DNA of 49,418 nt, taken from positions 1 to 49,418 of the forward strand of contig NZ_JVMD01000021.1 in assembly GCF_001056295.1 (NCBI RefSeq), in the 5' to 3' direction. The notes under the pieces were generated by a model. That model was given only the letters and a program-made list of their open reading frames with translations, ran no database searches and was not told the DNA's origin. The DNA is from Corynebacterium halotolerans. Its GTDB lineage: Bacteria > Actinomycetota > Actinomycetes > Mycobacteriales > Mycobacteriaceae. Below are positions 16,139 through 24,265 of the stretch, one piece after another (the first letter of the stretch is position 1; the number at the start of each line of letters is the position of its first letter). The translations under genes and the position numbers were made by a program.

Positions 16139-16554
16139 GAGTTGGCCGCCCAATCGACGGCCTTCGGGTTGAACATGCACCCCAGGGCACCGAGCGCGAA
16201 CAGCGCCGTGACCAGGCCCAGCGGCACCGCGCCCGACGTGAACATGTAGAAGGCCACGCCCGCCAGGCACAGGTTGAGCATGACGATCGGCCCGCGCCCC
16301 CACCGGTGCCCGCGCAGCAGGAACACCGCGCCGGCGAGTACCGCGCCGAAGATGAAGAAGAACCACAGCGCGGTCCCCCACCCGGAGATCACCGCATCGG
16401 GGTCGTGGTACCCGCGGAGATCGCGGATCAGGAGGAAAAGGCCGTACCCCAACCCGAGGGCGCATTCCGCCACGGCGATCCAGGCGCCGATGAGGACGGA
16501 ACGGGGCGCCGCCATGGGCGCGGGACGATTGGCTGCGGAAAATCGGCTGTTCAC
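16126..16554 (-). CDS. Small integral membrane protein, unknown function
   Basis: A 142-residue product from a GTG start, or 129 residues from the ATG at 16515. Four hydrophobic helices are visible (about 22-43, 59-81, 86-105 and 108-125), with short polar loops and a conserved-looking C-terminal FNPKAVDWAANSYG. I do not recognise a named family beyond 'hypothetical membrane protein' of actinobacteria. The GTG is preferred because a -10-like TATGGT ends six bases before it, giving a leaderless transcript; the ATG has no ribosome site. It is divergent from the lipid kinase gene across 33 bases. Confidence 0.65.
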   Translation of the reverse strand: MNSRFSAANRPAPMAAPRSVLIGAWIAVAECALGLGYGLFLLIRDLRGYHDPDAVISGWGTALWFFFIFGAVLAGAVFLLRGHRWGRGPIVMLNLCLAGVAFYMFTSGAVPLGLVTALFALGALGCMFNPKAVDWAANSYGA

Positions 16555-16560
16555 GCCATC

Positions 16561-16580
16561 ACCATAACGCCCGCTACGAT
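16561..16580. promoter_or_regulatory. Back-to-back leaderless -10 boxes
   Basis: On the minus strand TATGGT (16561-16566) precedes the GTG at 16554 by six bases. On the plus strand TACGAT (16575-16580) precedes the GTG at 16588 by seven bases. Neither gene has a ribosome site, so both transcripts probably begin at the start codon. The two promoters share 20 bases. Confidence 0.5.
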
Positions 16581-16587
16581 CGTTTTC

Positions 16588-17658
16588 GTGCGCGCCCTCC
16601 TCATCTCCAACCCCAATTCGACCTCGATGACGGACTCTCTGGCCCGGACCGTGGTCGCGGAGCTGCGGTCGGTGCCGGGCGTGCGCCTGCGCTCCGAATT
16701 CACCCGCCACCAGGGGCACGCGACGGCGATCGCGACGGGGCTGACGCGGGCCGATTGCGACCTGGTCGTCTGCATCGGCGGCGACGGCACGGTCAACGAG
16801 GTGATCAACGGGCTGCTCGGCGCGCCCCCGGTGCGCGCCGCCGGCGACATGCCCGCCCTCGCGGTGATCCCCTCCGGCAGCGCCAACGTCCTGGCCGGGG
16901 CGCTGGGCCTGCCGCGGGACCCGAAGCTGGCGGCGCGCGTGCTCGCCGAACTGCTGCGTTCCGGCGAGCGGCGCTCCATCAGCGTCGGCCGCGCCGCCGA
17001 CCGGTGGTTCGCGGTCAACGCCGGCCTGGGCCTCGACGCCGAGGTCATCTCGCACATGGAGGACCTGCGCGCCAGCGGCGTCAGCGCCAATCCGCTGCGC
17101 TACGTGCCCACGGGACTGGGCGCGTGGGGCCGCATGCGCGCCCGCCCGCCGCGGATCACCGCCCGCGCCGACGGCGAGCTGCTCGGCACGGATCTGGCGA
17201 TGGCCGTGGTCTCCAACTCGAACCCGTGGACCTTCCTCGGTGACCTGGCGGTGGTGACCAATCCGAAGACCAAGCTCAGCGGCGGCCTCGGCTTCTACGG
17301 CCTGACCTCCGTCTCCGGCGTCAAGGGCATGGTGGCCATGCTCCGCCTGGCCGGTGCGGGCCGGACGCTGTGGACGCTCCTCGGGGTCGCGGGCCGGGAG
17401 CTTCGCGACGACGACGTCGACGACGTCACCCTCACCTCGCCGGAACCGCTGAAGTTCCAGGTCGACGGCGAATACGTCGACGAACGCGCGGAGCTGCGGA
17501 TCACGTGCGAACGCGACGCCGTCGAGTTCGTCGCGCCGTCGGAAACCCGCGAATACGGGGCGCACGTGGGCGACAGGGCGTGGTGGATCCGCCTCGGGGC
17601 GATGCTCGGCCGGAAGTTCCGGGCGCTGCTGCTGCCCCGCCGCGGCGGACGGCGTTAA
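16588..17658 (+). CDS. Diacylglycerol kinase catalytic-domain lipid kinase
   Basis: The 356-residue product has the DAGK catalytic fold: LLISNPNSTS at the start, the nucleotide loop CIGGDGTVNEVINGL (about 63-77), PSGSANVLAGALGLP (about 94-108) and a C-terminal VDGEYVDERAEL strand. It would phosphorylate diacylglycerol or a related lipid or sphingoid substrate at the inner membrane; M. tuberculosis has a similar protein near whiB1 (Rv3218). The GTG start is supported by the -10 TACGAT seven bases upstream and by alignment of the first beta strand with the family. No operon partner follows on the same strand before whiB1. Confidence 0.88.
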   Translation: MRALLISNPNSTSMTDSLARTVVAELRSVPGVRLRSEFTRHQGHATAIATGLTRADCDLVVCIGGDGTVNEVINGLLGAPPVRAAGDMPALAVIPSGSANVLAGALGLPRDPKLAARVLAELLRSGERRSISVGRAADRWFAVNAGLGLDAEVISHMEDLRASGVSANPLRYVPTGLGAWGRMRARPPRITARADGELLGTDLAMAVVSNSNPWTFLGDLAVVTNPKTKLSGGLGFYGLTSVSGVKGMVAMLRLAGAGRTLWTLLGVAGRELRDDDVDDVTLTSPEPLKFQVDGEYVDERAELRITCERDAVEFVAPSETREYGAHVGDRAWWIRLGAMLGRKFRALLLPRRGGRR

Positions 17659-18008
17659 CCGGCGATTCCGCCCGGCGGCGTCCTTCACCTGCGGATGTAA
17701 CGCCCAGTTCACCTGTCTGTGACGTTCGGCACTTTTTCGCCGGAAGGTCTTCACAAGCAGGGCATGACGTGTCATCATTCATCAGGACCGCGGGGGAGCA
17801 GATACCTCCACCCGCATGTGACCGGCGGGCGCCTCGCGCCCGCAGTCCGCGGATCCACCGGTGAACCCCCTGATTCCCGCACACGGGACATCACGCCGGC
17901 GCGAGTCCGCACGTTCATCACCGCATGGGGAGCAATTCAGTCACGAGGTGGCCTCGGCCGCCGCGTTGCCCCGTGCCCACCCGGGTTTCGAATGAAGGAG
18001 TTTTTGTC
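17659..18008 (+). promoter_or_regulatory. Long upstream region of whiB1 with possible CRP/GlxR site and hairpin
   Basis: No gene was found in these 350 bases. TGTGACGTTCGGCACT at 17718-17733 keeps one good half of the CRP/GlxR consensus TGTGA-N6-TCACA and a poor second half; M. tuberculosis whiB1 is Crp-regulated, so this is plausible. TGACGTGTCA at about 17765-17774 is a near-palindrome. An 8-bp GC stem at 17825-17843 (GCGGGCGC-CTC-GCGCCCGC) would form a hairpin in a long leader. A clean ribosome site AAGGAG lies at 17995-18000. Confidence 0.4.
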
Positions 18009-18275
18009 ATGGATTGGCGTCACAAGGCCGTTTGCCGCGAAGAGGATCCCGAGCTGTTCTTCCCGGTCGGCAACTCCGGCCCCGCCCTCGCCCAGATCGC
18101 GAAGGCCAAGGTCGTCTGCAACCGCTGCCCCGTCACCTCGCAGTGCCTCGCGTGGGCCCTCGAGACCGGCCAGGACGCCGGCGTCTGGGGCGGCATGTCC
18201 GAGGACGAGCGCCGCGCCCTGAAGCGCCGCCGCAACCGCGGCCGCACCCGCCGCACCGCCCGCACCACCGTCTAG
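18009..18275 (+). CDS. whiB1: WhiB1-type iron-sulfur transcription factor (WhcE)
   Basis: The 88-residue product is a Wbl protein binding a [4Fe-4S] cluster through Cys9, Cys37, Cys40 and Cys46, the same spacing as M. tuberculosis WhiB1. The GVWGGMSEDERR turn and a basic tail (KRRRNRGRTRRTA) for DNA contact follow. WhiB1 is a nitric-oxide-sensitive regulator that binds the principal sigma factor. In Corynebacterium the gene beside sigH-rshA is called whcE. The start is supported by AAGGAG eight bases upstream. A -10 box for bL37 overlaps its stop codon region. Confidence 0.95.
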   Translation: MDWRHKAVCREEDPELFFPVGNSGPALAQIAKAKVVCNRCPVTSQCLAWALETGQDAGVWGGMSEDERRALKRRRNRGRTRRTARTTV

Positions 18276-18281
18276 TAAACT
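18276..18281 (+). promoter_or_regulatory. -10 box for the bL37 gene
   Basis: TAAACT directly follows the whiB1 stop TAG, in the context TCTAGTAAACTGATC. Transcription would start about 30 bases before the bL37 ATG. The leader contains a small hairpin, GGGTT (18286-18290) pairing with AACCC (18298-18302), just before the strong ribosome site GGAGGAGG (18307-18314). Confidence 0.4.
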
Positions 18282-18320
18282 GATCGGGTTGAATCAAACC
18301 CCCTACGGAGGAGGCACACC

Positions 18321-18395
18321 ATGAGCAAGCGTGGCCGCAAGCGCAAGGACCGTCGCAAGAAGAAGTCGAATCACGGCAAGCGCCCCAACAGCTGA
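18321..18395 (+). CDS. 50S ribosomal protein bL37 (24 residues)
   Basis: This 24-residue, very basic protein begins MSKRGRKRKDRRKKK and ends NHGKRPNS. It matches the actinobacterial ribosomal protein bL37, first seen in mycobacterial ribosome structures, which begins AKRGRKKRDR and ends ANHGKRPNA. It is easy to miss because of its length. Support comes from a strong GGAGGAGG ribosome site, a -10 box, the adjacent whiB1 gene and a good terminator 20 bases downstream. Confidence 0.88.
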   Translation: MSKRGRKRKDRRKKKSNHGKRPNS

Positions 18396-18414
18396 TCGGC
18401 ACCGATCAACGGCG

Positions 18415-18452
18415 AAACCCCGCCCCCATCATCACGATGGCGGCGGGGTTTT
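18415..18452. terminator. Bidirectional terminator between bL37 and rshA
   Basis: A 10-bp stem AAACCCCGCC (18415-18424) and GGCGGGGTTT (18442-18451), with a further CCATC/GATGG pairing inside, ends in TTTT on the plus strand. It lies 20 bases after the bL37 stop and just after the rshA stop (18457) on the other strand, so it can serve both. Confidence 0.85.
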
Positions 18453-18456
18453 CGCG

Positions 18457-18729
18457 TCACTCGCCGGAGGTCCGGTAGGTCACGCGGATGCGGGTGGTGA
18501 TGCGCCGGCGCAGTTCCACGGGGGCGGGCTCGCAGAAGCAGCGGCGCAGGATCCGGCGCAGGGCGCGCTCGCACCCGACGTCCTCCATGCACCGCGGGCA
18601 TTCGCGGATGTGCCGCTCGAGGATCCGGGTCTCCTCCGGATCGCATTCGCCGCCGAGCAGGGAATCGAGCCTCCGGCGCACGTCGGCGCACGTCCCGGGG
18701 TGTCCGCAGGGCTTCGCGCTGTCGTTCAT
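18457..18729 (-). CDS. rshA: Anti-sigma factor RshA (zinc-associated, redox-sensing)
   Basis: The 90-residue product has the ZAS motif His40-x3-Cys44-x2-Cys47 (HIRECPRC), which binds zinc and holds SigH until oxidation releases it. Additional cysteines lie at the N-terminus (KPCGHPGTC) and in an unusual RRCFCEP segment after the motif. It starts four bases after the sigH stop, the normal sigH-rshA operon arrangement. It keeps SigH inactive under reducing conditions. Confidence 0.93.
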   Translation of the reverse strand: MNDSAKPCGHPGTCADVRRRLDSLLGGECDPEETRILERHIRECPRCMEDVGCERALRRILRRCFCEPAPVELRRRITTRIRVTYRTSGE

Positions 18730-18733
18730 CGAC

Positions 18734-19369
18734 TCACCTTTCCGAAAGTTCCGATTCACGGATGAACCCGCGATCCTTCGCCACATCCTTCAACGCCTCG
18801 CGGAGCTGTTTCCTTCCACGGTGCAGCCGGGACATCACGGTCCCGATGGGCGTCTCCATGATTTCGGCGATTTCCTTGTACGGCAGCCCCTCCACGTCGG
18901 CGTAGTAGACGACCATCCGGTAATCCTCGTTGAGGTCCATCAACGCGGCGCGGATTTCCTCGTCGGGAAGCAAAGCCATGGCCTCCACCTCCGCGGACCG
19001 CAGGCCGGAGGACGTGTGGGAGGCGGTCTCGGCGATCTGCGAATCGGTGATGTCGTCCGTCGCGTACTCCGCCGGGCGGCGCTGGGCCTTGCGGTAATTG
19101 TTGATGTACGCGTTGGTCAGGATCCGGTACATCCAGGCCTTGAGGTTCGTGCCCGGCTTGTACGACCGGAACCCCTGGTAGGCCTTCATGTAGGCCTCCT
19201 GCACCAGGTCCTCCGCATCGGCGGGATTGCGGGTCATGCGCAGCGCACCGCCGTAGAGCTGATCGAGCAGGGGCAGTGCGTCGCGCTCGAAACGTTCCGC
19301 CAATTCGGCGTCCGTCTCCCCGGTCCGCACGGTTCCCCCGCCATCGGTTCCCGTCGCTTCGGCTGTCAT
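18734..19369 (-). CDS. sigH: ECF sigma factor SigH
   Basis: The 211-residue product has sigma region 2 ([20 protein letters not shown], then [17 protein letters not shown] and [19 protein letters not shown]) and region 4 ([20 protein letters not shown] then LHRGRKQL). It directs the thiol-oxidative and heat stress regulon (thioredoxin system, proteases) in mycobacteria and corynebacteria. The ATG at 19369 is chosen over one nine bases upstream because a -10 box TAGGAT ends seven bases before it, giving a leaderless transcript. The cognate anti-sigma gene follows. Confidence 0.93.
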   Translation of the reverse strand: MTAEATGTDGGGTVRTGETDAELAERFERDALPLLDQLYGGALRMTRNPADAEDLVQEAYMKAYQGFRSYKPGTNLKAWMYRILTNAYINNYRKAQRRPAEYATDDITDSQIAETASHTSSGLRSAEVEAMALLPDEEIRAALMDLNEDYRMVVYYADVEGLPYKEIAEIMETPIGTVMSRLHRGRKQLREALKDVAKDRGFIRESELSER

Positions 19370-19376
19370 GCGTCCC

Positions 19377-19382
19377 ATCCTA
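19377..19382 (-). promoter_or_regulatory. Leaderless -10 box of sigH
   Basis: TAGGAT, then seven bases (GGGACGC), then ATG. The block from 19367 to 19390 is repeated with a single mismatch at the start of mtrA (37366-37389). No SigH-type GGAA/GTT pair is evident here. Confidence 0.5.
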
Positions 19383-19408
19383 TCCGCCCGACGTGGGAGG
19401 ATCGGATC

Positions 19409-19927
19409 ATGGCCAAGAAGAAGAAAGCGAAGGGCGACGGCGCGGCGACACCCGCCATCGCCGCCTGCGTCTCCGCCGGGATCCCCCACACCGTCCACCA
19501 ATTCCCCCATTCGGACGACCATTTCGGCGAGGAAGCGGCCCATTGGCTCGGCGAGCACATGGGCGTCGCGGCGGAGCGGATATTCAAGACGCTCGTCGTC
19601 GACATGCACGGCAAGCGCACCGGCCTGGCCGTCGCCGTCGTGCCGGTCACGGGGCGCCTCAACCTCAAGGCCACCGCGAAGGCGCTCGGCGCCTCGAAGG
19701 CCGAACTGGCCGACCCCGCCGCCGCGCAGCGCTCCTCCGGCTACGTCGTCGGCGGCATCTCGCCGCTGGGCCAGAAGCGGGCGCTGCCCACGGTCGTCGA
19801 CGCCAGCGCCGACGTCCACGCCACGATTTTCGTCTCCGGCGGCCGACGCGGCCTGGACATCGAGCTCTCCCCCGCCGACCTCGCGGCGCTGACCGGCGCG
19901 ACGTTCGCGGCCATCGGCGAGGATTAG
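19409..19927 (+). CDS. YbaK/EbsC-family aminoacyl-tRNA deacylase
   Basis: The 172-residue product has the YbaK/ProX fold: [19 protein letters not shown] around residues 66-84, [13 protein letters not shown], the Cys-tRNA(Pro) deacylase-type [18 protein letters not shown] (about 111-128), and [13 protein letters not shown]. The role is hydrolysis of Cys mis-charged onto tRNA-Pro in the cytosol, preventing mistranslation. The ATG has GGGAGG eight bases upstream (19395-19400). It is divergent from sigH over 39 bases. Its stop codon overlaps the SRAP stop on the other strand. Confidence 0.88.
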   Translation: MAKKKKAKGDGAATPAIAACVSAGIPHTVHQFPHSDDHFGEEAAHWLGEHMGVAAERIFKTLVVDMHGKRTGLAVAVVPVTGRLNLKATAKALGASKAELADPAAAQRSSGYVVGGISPLGQKRALPTVVDASADVHATIFVSGGRRGLDIELSPADLAALTGATFAAIGED

Positions 19928-20553
19928 GGCTCCAGCAGCCACTCGCCGTCGTTGGCCACGTTGCCGACGGCCCGGTTCGCCGGCTCCACCGTCAGCGCCT
20001 CCACCAGCGCGGGATCCGTCATGCCGACCTCCCCGCCGGCGAGCCAACCGGCCACCTCGTCGTCTGCGAGCACGCGCGGCATCCGGTGGTGCAGGTCCGC
20101 CAGGCCGCCGACGGCGTCCGTGGTCAGGATGGTCGCGCTGACGATGTCCCCGCACCGCGCCCACAGCCCCGCCACCAGCATCGGCCGCCCGCCCGGCGCG
20201 GCGACGAAGAAGGGCGCCTTGTCGCGCCATTCGTACCAGCCGTCCATGGGGATGGCGCAGGGCTCGCCGTCGCGGAAGACCGGCTTCTCCCGCCACGTCT
20301 CCGCCCGCGCGTTGAAGTAGGGCGTCTTCGGCATCGACTTCGACCAATGGGGCACCAGGCCCCAGCGCACCGCCGCGGCCACCGTCCCGCCGTCATCGGC
20401 CCCGGCCACCGCCGTGATGGGCATCGTCGGGGTCACGTTCCAGCGCTTCCCCGGCAACTCCCCGTCGACGGCGACCGGGGCGAGGCCGGGGACGTCGCTA
20501 AGCGATTGGACGAGCTCATCGCCCACGGTGAAGGTCACGAATCGTCCGCACAT
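19924..20553 (-). CDS. SRAP-family abasic-site processing protein (YedK/HMCES)
   Basis: The 209-residue product begins MCGRF, exposing the catalytic Cys2 after Met removal. It carries the other family motifs: YFNARAETW (Asn and Glu), [12 protein letters not shown] and LHHRMPRVL (active-site His). Such proteins form a DNA-protein crosslink with abasic sites in single-stranded DNA and protect them. M. tuberculosis has the counterpart Rv3226c beside aroA. The start is fixed by the required Cys at position 2. It is divergent from aroA across 58 bases; its TAA stop is interlocked with the YbaK stop. Confidence 0.93.
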   Translation of the reverse strand: MCGRFVTFTVGDELVQSLSDVPGLAPVAVDGELPGKRWNVTPTMPITAVAGADDGGTVAAAVRWGLVPHWSKSMPKTPYFNARAETWREKPVFRDGEPCAIPMDGWYEWRDKAPFFVAAPGGRPMLVAGLWARCGDIVSATILTTDAVGGLADLHHRMPRVLADDEVAGWLAGGEVGMTDPALVEALTVEPANRAVGNVANDGEWLLEP

Positions 20554-20611
20554 GCCCCAATGGTCGCACCCCTTGCCGACCCGCCGCCGCGAATTGGGGG
20601 ATGATGGATGC

Positions 20612-21940
20612 GTGACTCCCCCCAGTGAATTTTGGCCAGCCCCCGCCGCCGACCACCCGGTGACCGCGACGGTCTCCATCGGCGGGTCCAAGTCCATCAC
20701 GAACCGCGCGCTGATCATCGCGGCGCTGTCGTCGACGCCGTCGACCATCCACGGCGCCCTGCGCTCGCGCGACACGGACCTGATGATCTCGGCGCTGAAG
20801 GCGATGGGCACGGAAATCCGCACCGGCTCCGGGTACTCCGGCGCGCCCAACCACACCCTGGAGGTCAACCCCCGCGTCCTCCGGGGCGGGACGATCGACT
20901 GCGGGCTCGCCGGCACGGTGATGCGCTTCGTGCCGCCGATCGCCGCGATCGCCACCGGTTCGGTGTTCTTCGACGGCGACCCCGAGGCCCGCGTGCGGCC
21001 CATGGGCGCGGTGCTCGACGCGCTGCGCGACCTGGGCGCCGACATCGACGGCGATGCGCTGCCCTTCACGGTCAACCCCGTCGGCGACATCGGCGGCGAA
21101 GTCGAGATCGACTCGTCGGCGTCGTCGCAGTTCGTCTCCGGCCTGCTGCTGGCGGGCGCGCGCTACCAGAAGGGCCTGACGCTGCGGACCGTCGGCGACG
21201 TGCCGTCGCGGCCGCACATCGACATGACCATCGACATGCTGCGCCGAGCCGGCGTCACCGTGGAGGAAAGCGACGGCGCCTTCCACGTGCGCAACGGCGA
21301 GATGCGCGGCCGCACGTGGCACGTCGAGCCCGACCTGTCCAACGCCACCCCGTTCCTCGCCGCCGCCGCGGTCACCCGGGGCCGCGTCACCGTCGCCGGC
21401 TGGCCCACCGACACCGTGCAGCCGGGCGACCGGATCCGCGAGATCCTCCAGGCGATGGGCTGCCGCGTGCTGCTGAAGCCCCGGGGCGCGCACGAATCGG
21501 GCGTCCACGACCTCACCGTCGAGGGCCCGGCGTCGCTGCACGGCATCAACCTGGACATGAGCGACATCGGCGAGCTGACCCCGACCGTCGCCGCGATGGC
21601 GGCGCTGGCGGACACCCCCTCGGAGCTCACCGGCATCGCGCACCTGCGCGGCCACGAGACCAACCGCCTGGCGGCCCTGGTCGCCGAAATCAACCGGTTG
21701 GGAGGCCGCGCGACCGAGCTCGACGACGGCATCCGCATCGAGCCCGCCCCGCTGCACGGCGGCGACTGGATGTCCTACGCCGACCACCGCATGGCCACCG
21801 CCGGGGCGATCATCGGCCTGCGGGTGCCGGGCGTGCGGGTGGAGGACATCGCCACCACCGGCAAGACCATGCCGGACTTCGACATGCGGTGGAGCGAGAT
21901 GGTCGGGCTCCCGCTCGCCCCGGAAGAGGACGCGCCCTGA
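20612..21940 (+). CDS. aroA: 3-phosphoshikimate 1-carboxyvinyltransferase (EPSP synthase)
   Basis: The 442-residue product catalyses the sixth shikimate step, joining PEP to shikimate-3-phosphate. Motifs are [13 protein letters not shown] near the N-terminus (substrate phosphate binding), [14 protein letters not shown], and [17 protein letters not shown] near the C-terminus. Length and order of the two lobes are normal. The GTG start has no clear ribosome site; a GATGAT six bases upstream may be a leaderless -10. The stop overlaps the probable CTG start of rsgA (CTGA), so the two are translationally coupled. Confidence 0.95.
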   Translation: MTPPSEFWPAPAADHPVTATVSIGGSKSITNRALIIAALSSTPSTIHGALRSRDTDLMISALKAMGTEIRTGSGYSGAPNHTLEVNPRVLRGGTIDCGLAGTVMRFVPPIAAIATGSVFFDGDPEARVRPMGAVLDALRDLGADIDGDALPFTVNPVGDIGGEVEIDSSASSQFVSGLLLAGARYQKGLTLRTVGDVPSRPHIDMTIDMLRRAGVTVEESDGAFHVRNGEMRGRTWHVEPDLSNATPFLAAAAVTRGRVTVAGWPTDTVQPGDRIREILQAMGCRVLLKPRGAHESGVHDLTVEGPASLHGINLDMSDIGELTPTVAAMAALADTPSELTGIAHLRGHETNRLAALVAEINRLGGRATELDDGIRIEPAPLHGGDWMSYADHRMATAGAIIGLRVPGVRVEDIATTGKTMPDFDMRWSEMVGLPLAPEEDAP

Positions 21941-22950
21941 GCCGCCGGCGCCGCGATTGGGATGAATCCGACGTCCGCGTCCGGCCGGGGCGGGGGTCGA
22001 GGCCGCGGACGAAGGACCGGCCGAAGCACACCGACGCCAAGTGGGGGCTGGTGGTCACCAAGGACCGCGGGCGGTGGGGCGTGGTGCTCGACGGCGGGGA
22101 CGAGCCGATCAACTGCATGCGGGCCCGCGAGCTCGGCCGCACGCACATCGTCGTCGGCGACCGCGTCGGCGTGGTGGGCGACGTCTCCGGGCGGGCGGGG
22201 ACGCTGGCGAGGATCGTCAAGCTCGCCGACCGCACCAGCGTCCTGCGCCGCACGGCGGACGACAACGACCCCTTCGAGCGCATCGTCGTGGCCAACGCCG
22301 AGCTGCTGCTCATCGTCTGCGCCGTGGCCGATCCGCCGCCGCGCACGGGTTTCGTAGAGCGCGCCCTGGTCGCCGCCTATGCGGGCGGCGTGTCGCCGGT
22401 GCTGTGCCTGACCAAGTCCGACCTCGCGGACCCGGCGGAGTTCGCCGGCGAGTTCGCCGAGTTGGGCGTGCCGGTCATCGTCTGCGGGGTGGAGGATCCG
22501 ATCGAGCCGCTTCTCGACGTCGTCGGCGGAAAGGTGTCCGCCCTCATCGGCCATTCGGGCGTGGGCAAGTCCACCCTGGTCAACCGCCTGGTCCCGGGCG
22601 CCGGGCGCGCCACGGGGGAGGTCAGCGGCGTGGGCAAGGGGCGCCACACGTCGACGCAGTCGGTGGCGCTGCCGCTGTCGGGCGGGGGCTGGGCGATCGA
22701 CACCCCGGGCATCCGGTCCTTCGGGCTGGCGCACGTCACGCCGGACACGGTGCTGGCCGTCTTCGACGATCTGGCCGCCGCCATCGAGGACTGCCCCCGC
22801 GGCTGCACGCACCTGGGCCCGCCCGCGGATCCCGAATGCGCGCTGGACAGGTTGGAGGGGGCGTCCCACCGGCGCGCCATGGCCGTGCGCGGGCTGCTGA
22901 CGACGCTCCAGGACAACGAGGACTGGGAACTCGACATTGACAGGGACTGA
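21937..22950 (+). CDS. rsgA: Ribosome small-subunit GTPase RsgA
   Basis: The 337-residue product is the circularly permuted GTPase RsgA (EngC, YjeQ), which checks late 30S maturation. Features are an OB domain ([16 protein letters not shown]), NKxD equivalent LTKSD, the P-loop [22 protein letters not shown] and the zinc site [16 protein letters not shown]. The conserved N-terminal [18 protein letters not shown] has no ATG, GTG or TTG directly before it. The best start is CTG at 21937, preceded by GGAAGAGGA at 21922-21930 and overlapping the aroA stop. A GTG at 21889 inside aroA, without a ribosome site, is the alternative. Confidence 0.9.
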   Translation: MSRRRRDWDESDVRVRPGRGSRPRTKDRPKHTDAKWGLVVTKDRGRWGVVLDGGDEPINCMRARELGRTHIVVGDRVGVVGDVSGRAGTLARIVKLADRTSVLRRTADDNDPFERIVVANAELLLIVCAVADPPPRTGFVERALVAAYAGGVSPVLCLTKSDLADPAEFAGEFAELGVPVIVCGVEDPIEPLLDVVGGKVSALIGHSGVGKSTLVNRLVPGAGRATGEVSGVGKGRHTSTQSVALPLSGGGWAIDTPGIRSFGLAHVTPDTVLAVFDDLAAAIEDCPRGCTHLGPPADPECALDRLEGASHRRAMAVRGLLTTLQDNEDWELDIDRD

Positions 22951-24265
22951 GGGGAACACCGACAAGGACACGGACAAGGAGGTGCGGCGCGATCGCCGCA
23001 CCGCCGCGGATCTGGTGCGCCTGTGCCTGTGGACGTTCGTCGCGGGCGTCGCCACGGGCCTGTTCGCGGCTCTGCTGGTCTACATGCTCCACGGCATCGA
23101 GAGCATCGTCTACGGCCAGCACGAGGCCGACGTCCCGGTGGTCACCCAGGGCACGTCGGGCCTGCAGCGTTTCCTGGGCATCACCGTCGCCGGGCTCATC
23201 GCCGCGCCCGCGTGGTGGGCGGTGCGCAGGCTCGGCCGCCCCATCCAGTCGGTGGAGGAGGGCATGTCCGGTGCGCGGATGCCCGTCCTGGAGACGCTGA
23301 TCAACGTGTTCCTGCAGATGGGCACCGTCGCCGCGGGCGCGTCGGTGGGCCGCGAAAACGCGCCCCGCGAGGCCGGCGCGATGATGGCCACGCAGATCGC
23401 CCACCGCCTGGGCATCGACCGCGGCACGACCCGGCTCCTGGTGGCGGCCGCCGCCGGTGCGGGCCTCGGCGCGATCTACCACATTCCGCTGGCGGGAGCG
23501 GTTTTCGCGTTCGAGATCCTGCTGACGACGGTCACCGTCCGCGCCGTGATGGTGGTCCTGGCCTGTTCGGCGGTGGCCACCGTGACCGCCGGCATCGTCG
23601 TGGGCGACCAGCCGCTGTACTCGACGGTGTCGCTGTCGGAGGGGTTCGGCAACCTCACCGTCGCCCTGGCTCTGGGCGTCATCTGCGGCATCGCCGGGAT
23701 GGCGTTCCGGTACGCCGCGTCGCGCGCCGAGGCCGCGACCCCGAAGGGCGCGCACATCCTGTGGGCCCTGCCGCTGGCCTTCGCGACCGTCGGGGCGATG
23801 TCGCTGCACCTGCCGGAGGTCCTGGGCAACGGACGCTTCGCCGCCACCTCGGTGCTGGAGTCGACCCCGGTGTGGACCTTCGCGCTGACGCTCGTGGTGG
23901 CGAAGATCATCGCGGTGCTCATCACCCTGCGTTCGGGCGCCGTGGGCGGCGTGCTGACCCCGGGCTTCGCCATCGGGGCCCTGCTGGGCTACCTGGTCGG
24001 CTTCGTCGTCCAGCCGCTCTTCCCCGGCCTGCCGCCGGCGGACTTCGCGCTGCTGGGCGCCGCGGCGTTCCTGTCGACGTCGATGGCGGCGCCGTTGTTC
24101 GCGCTCATCGTCACCGTCGAGTTCACCGGCCAGTCCTCCGAGGCCTACCTGGCCCTGTTCCTGGCCTGCGCCACGGCGGCGCTGACCGGTGAGATCCTGC
24201 GGTCGGCACTGAGCCTGCCCAAGCAGATCCAGATGCCGTGGAGCCGCAGGAAGCGCACCGGCTAG
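22937..24265 (+). CDS. ClC-family chloride channel/transporter
   Basis: A 442-residue polytopic membrane protein with the ClC fold. GRENAPREAGA (about 139-149) corresponds to the GKEGP loop and keeps the gating glutamate. AGLGAIYHIPLAGAVFAFE matches the following helix, and SGAVGGVLTPGFAIGA matches the third anion-site loop. The first anion motif GSGIP is not recognisable; the site reads GMSGARMP. It could be a channel or a proton-coupled antiporter. It starts with TTG inside the last 14 bases of rsgA. The stop is interlocked with that of the desaturase gene through CTAG. No such gene sits here in M. tuberculosis, so it is an insertion or a lineage-specific arrangement. Confidence 0.85.
   Translation: MTGTEGNTDKDTDKEVRRDRRTAADLVRLCLWTFVAGVATGLFAALLVYMLHGIESIVYGQHEADVPVVTQGTSGLQRFLGITVAGLIAAPAWWAVRRLGRPIQSVEEGMSGARMPVLETLINVFLQMGTVAAGASVGRENAPREAGAMMATQIAHRLGIDRGTTRLLVAAAAGAGLGAIYHIPLAGAVFAFEILLTTVTVRAVMVVLACSAVATVTAGIVVGDQPLYSTVSLSEGFGNLTVALALGVICGIAGMAFRYAASRAEAATPKGAHILWALPLAFATVGAMSLHLPEVLGNGRFAATSVLESTPVWTFALTLVVAKIIAVLITLRSGAVGGVLTPGFAIGALLGYLVGFVVQPLFPGLPPADFALLGAAAFLSTSMAAPLFALIVTVEFTGQSSEAYLALFLACATAALTGEILRSALSLPKQIQMPWSRRKRTG

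Noticed and set aside
18133..18402. Minus-strand open frame opposite whiB1/bL37
   Set aside because: It is antisense to two well-supported genes, with no ribosome site or motif.
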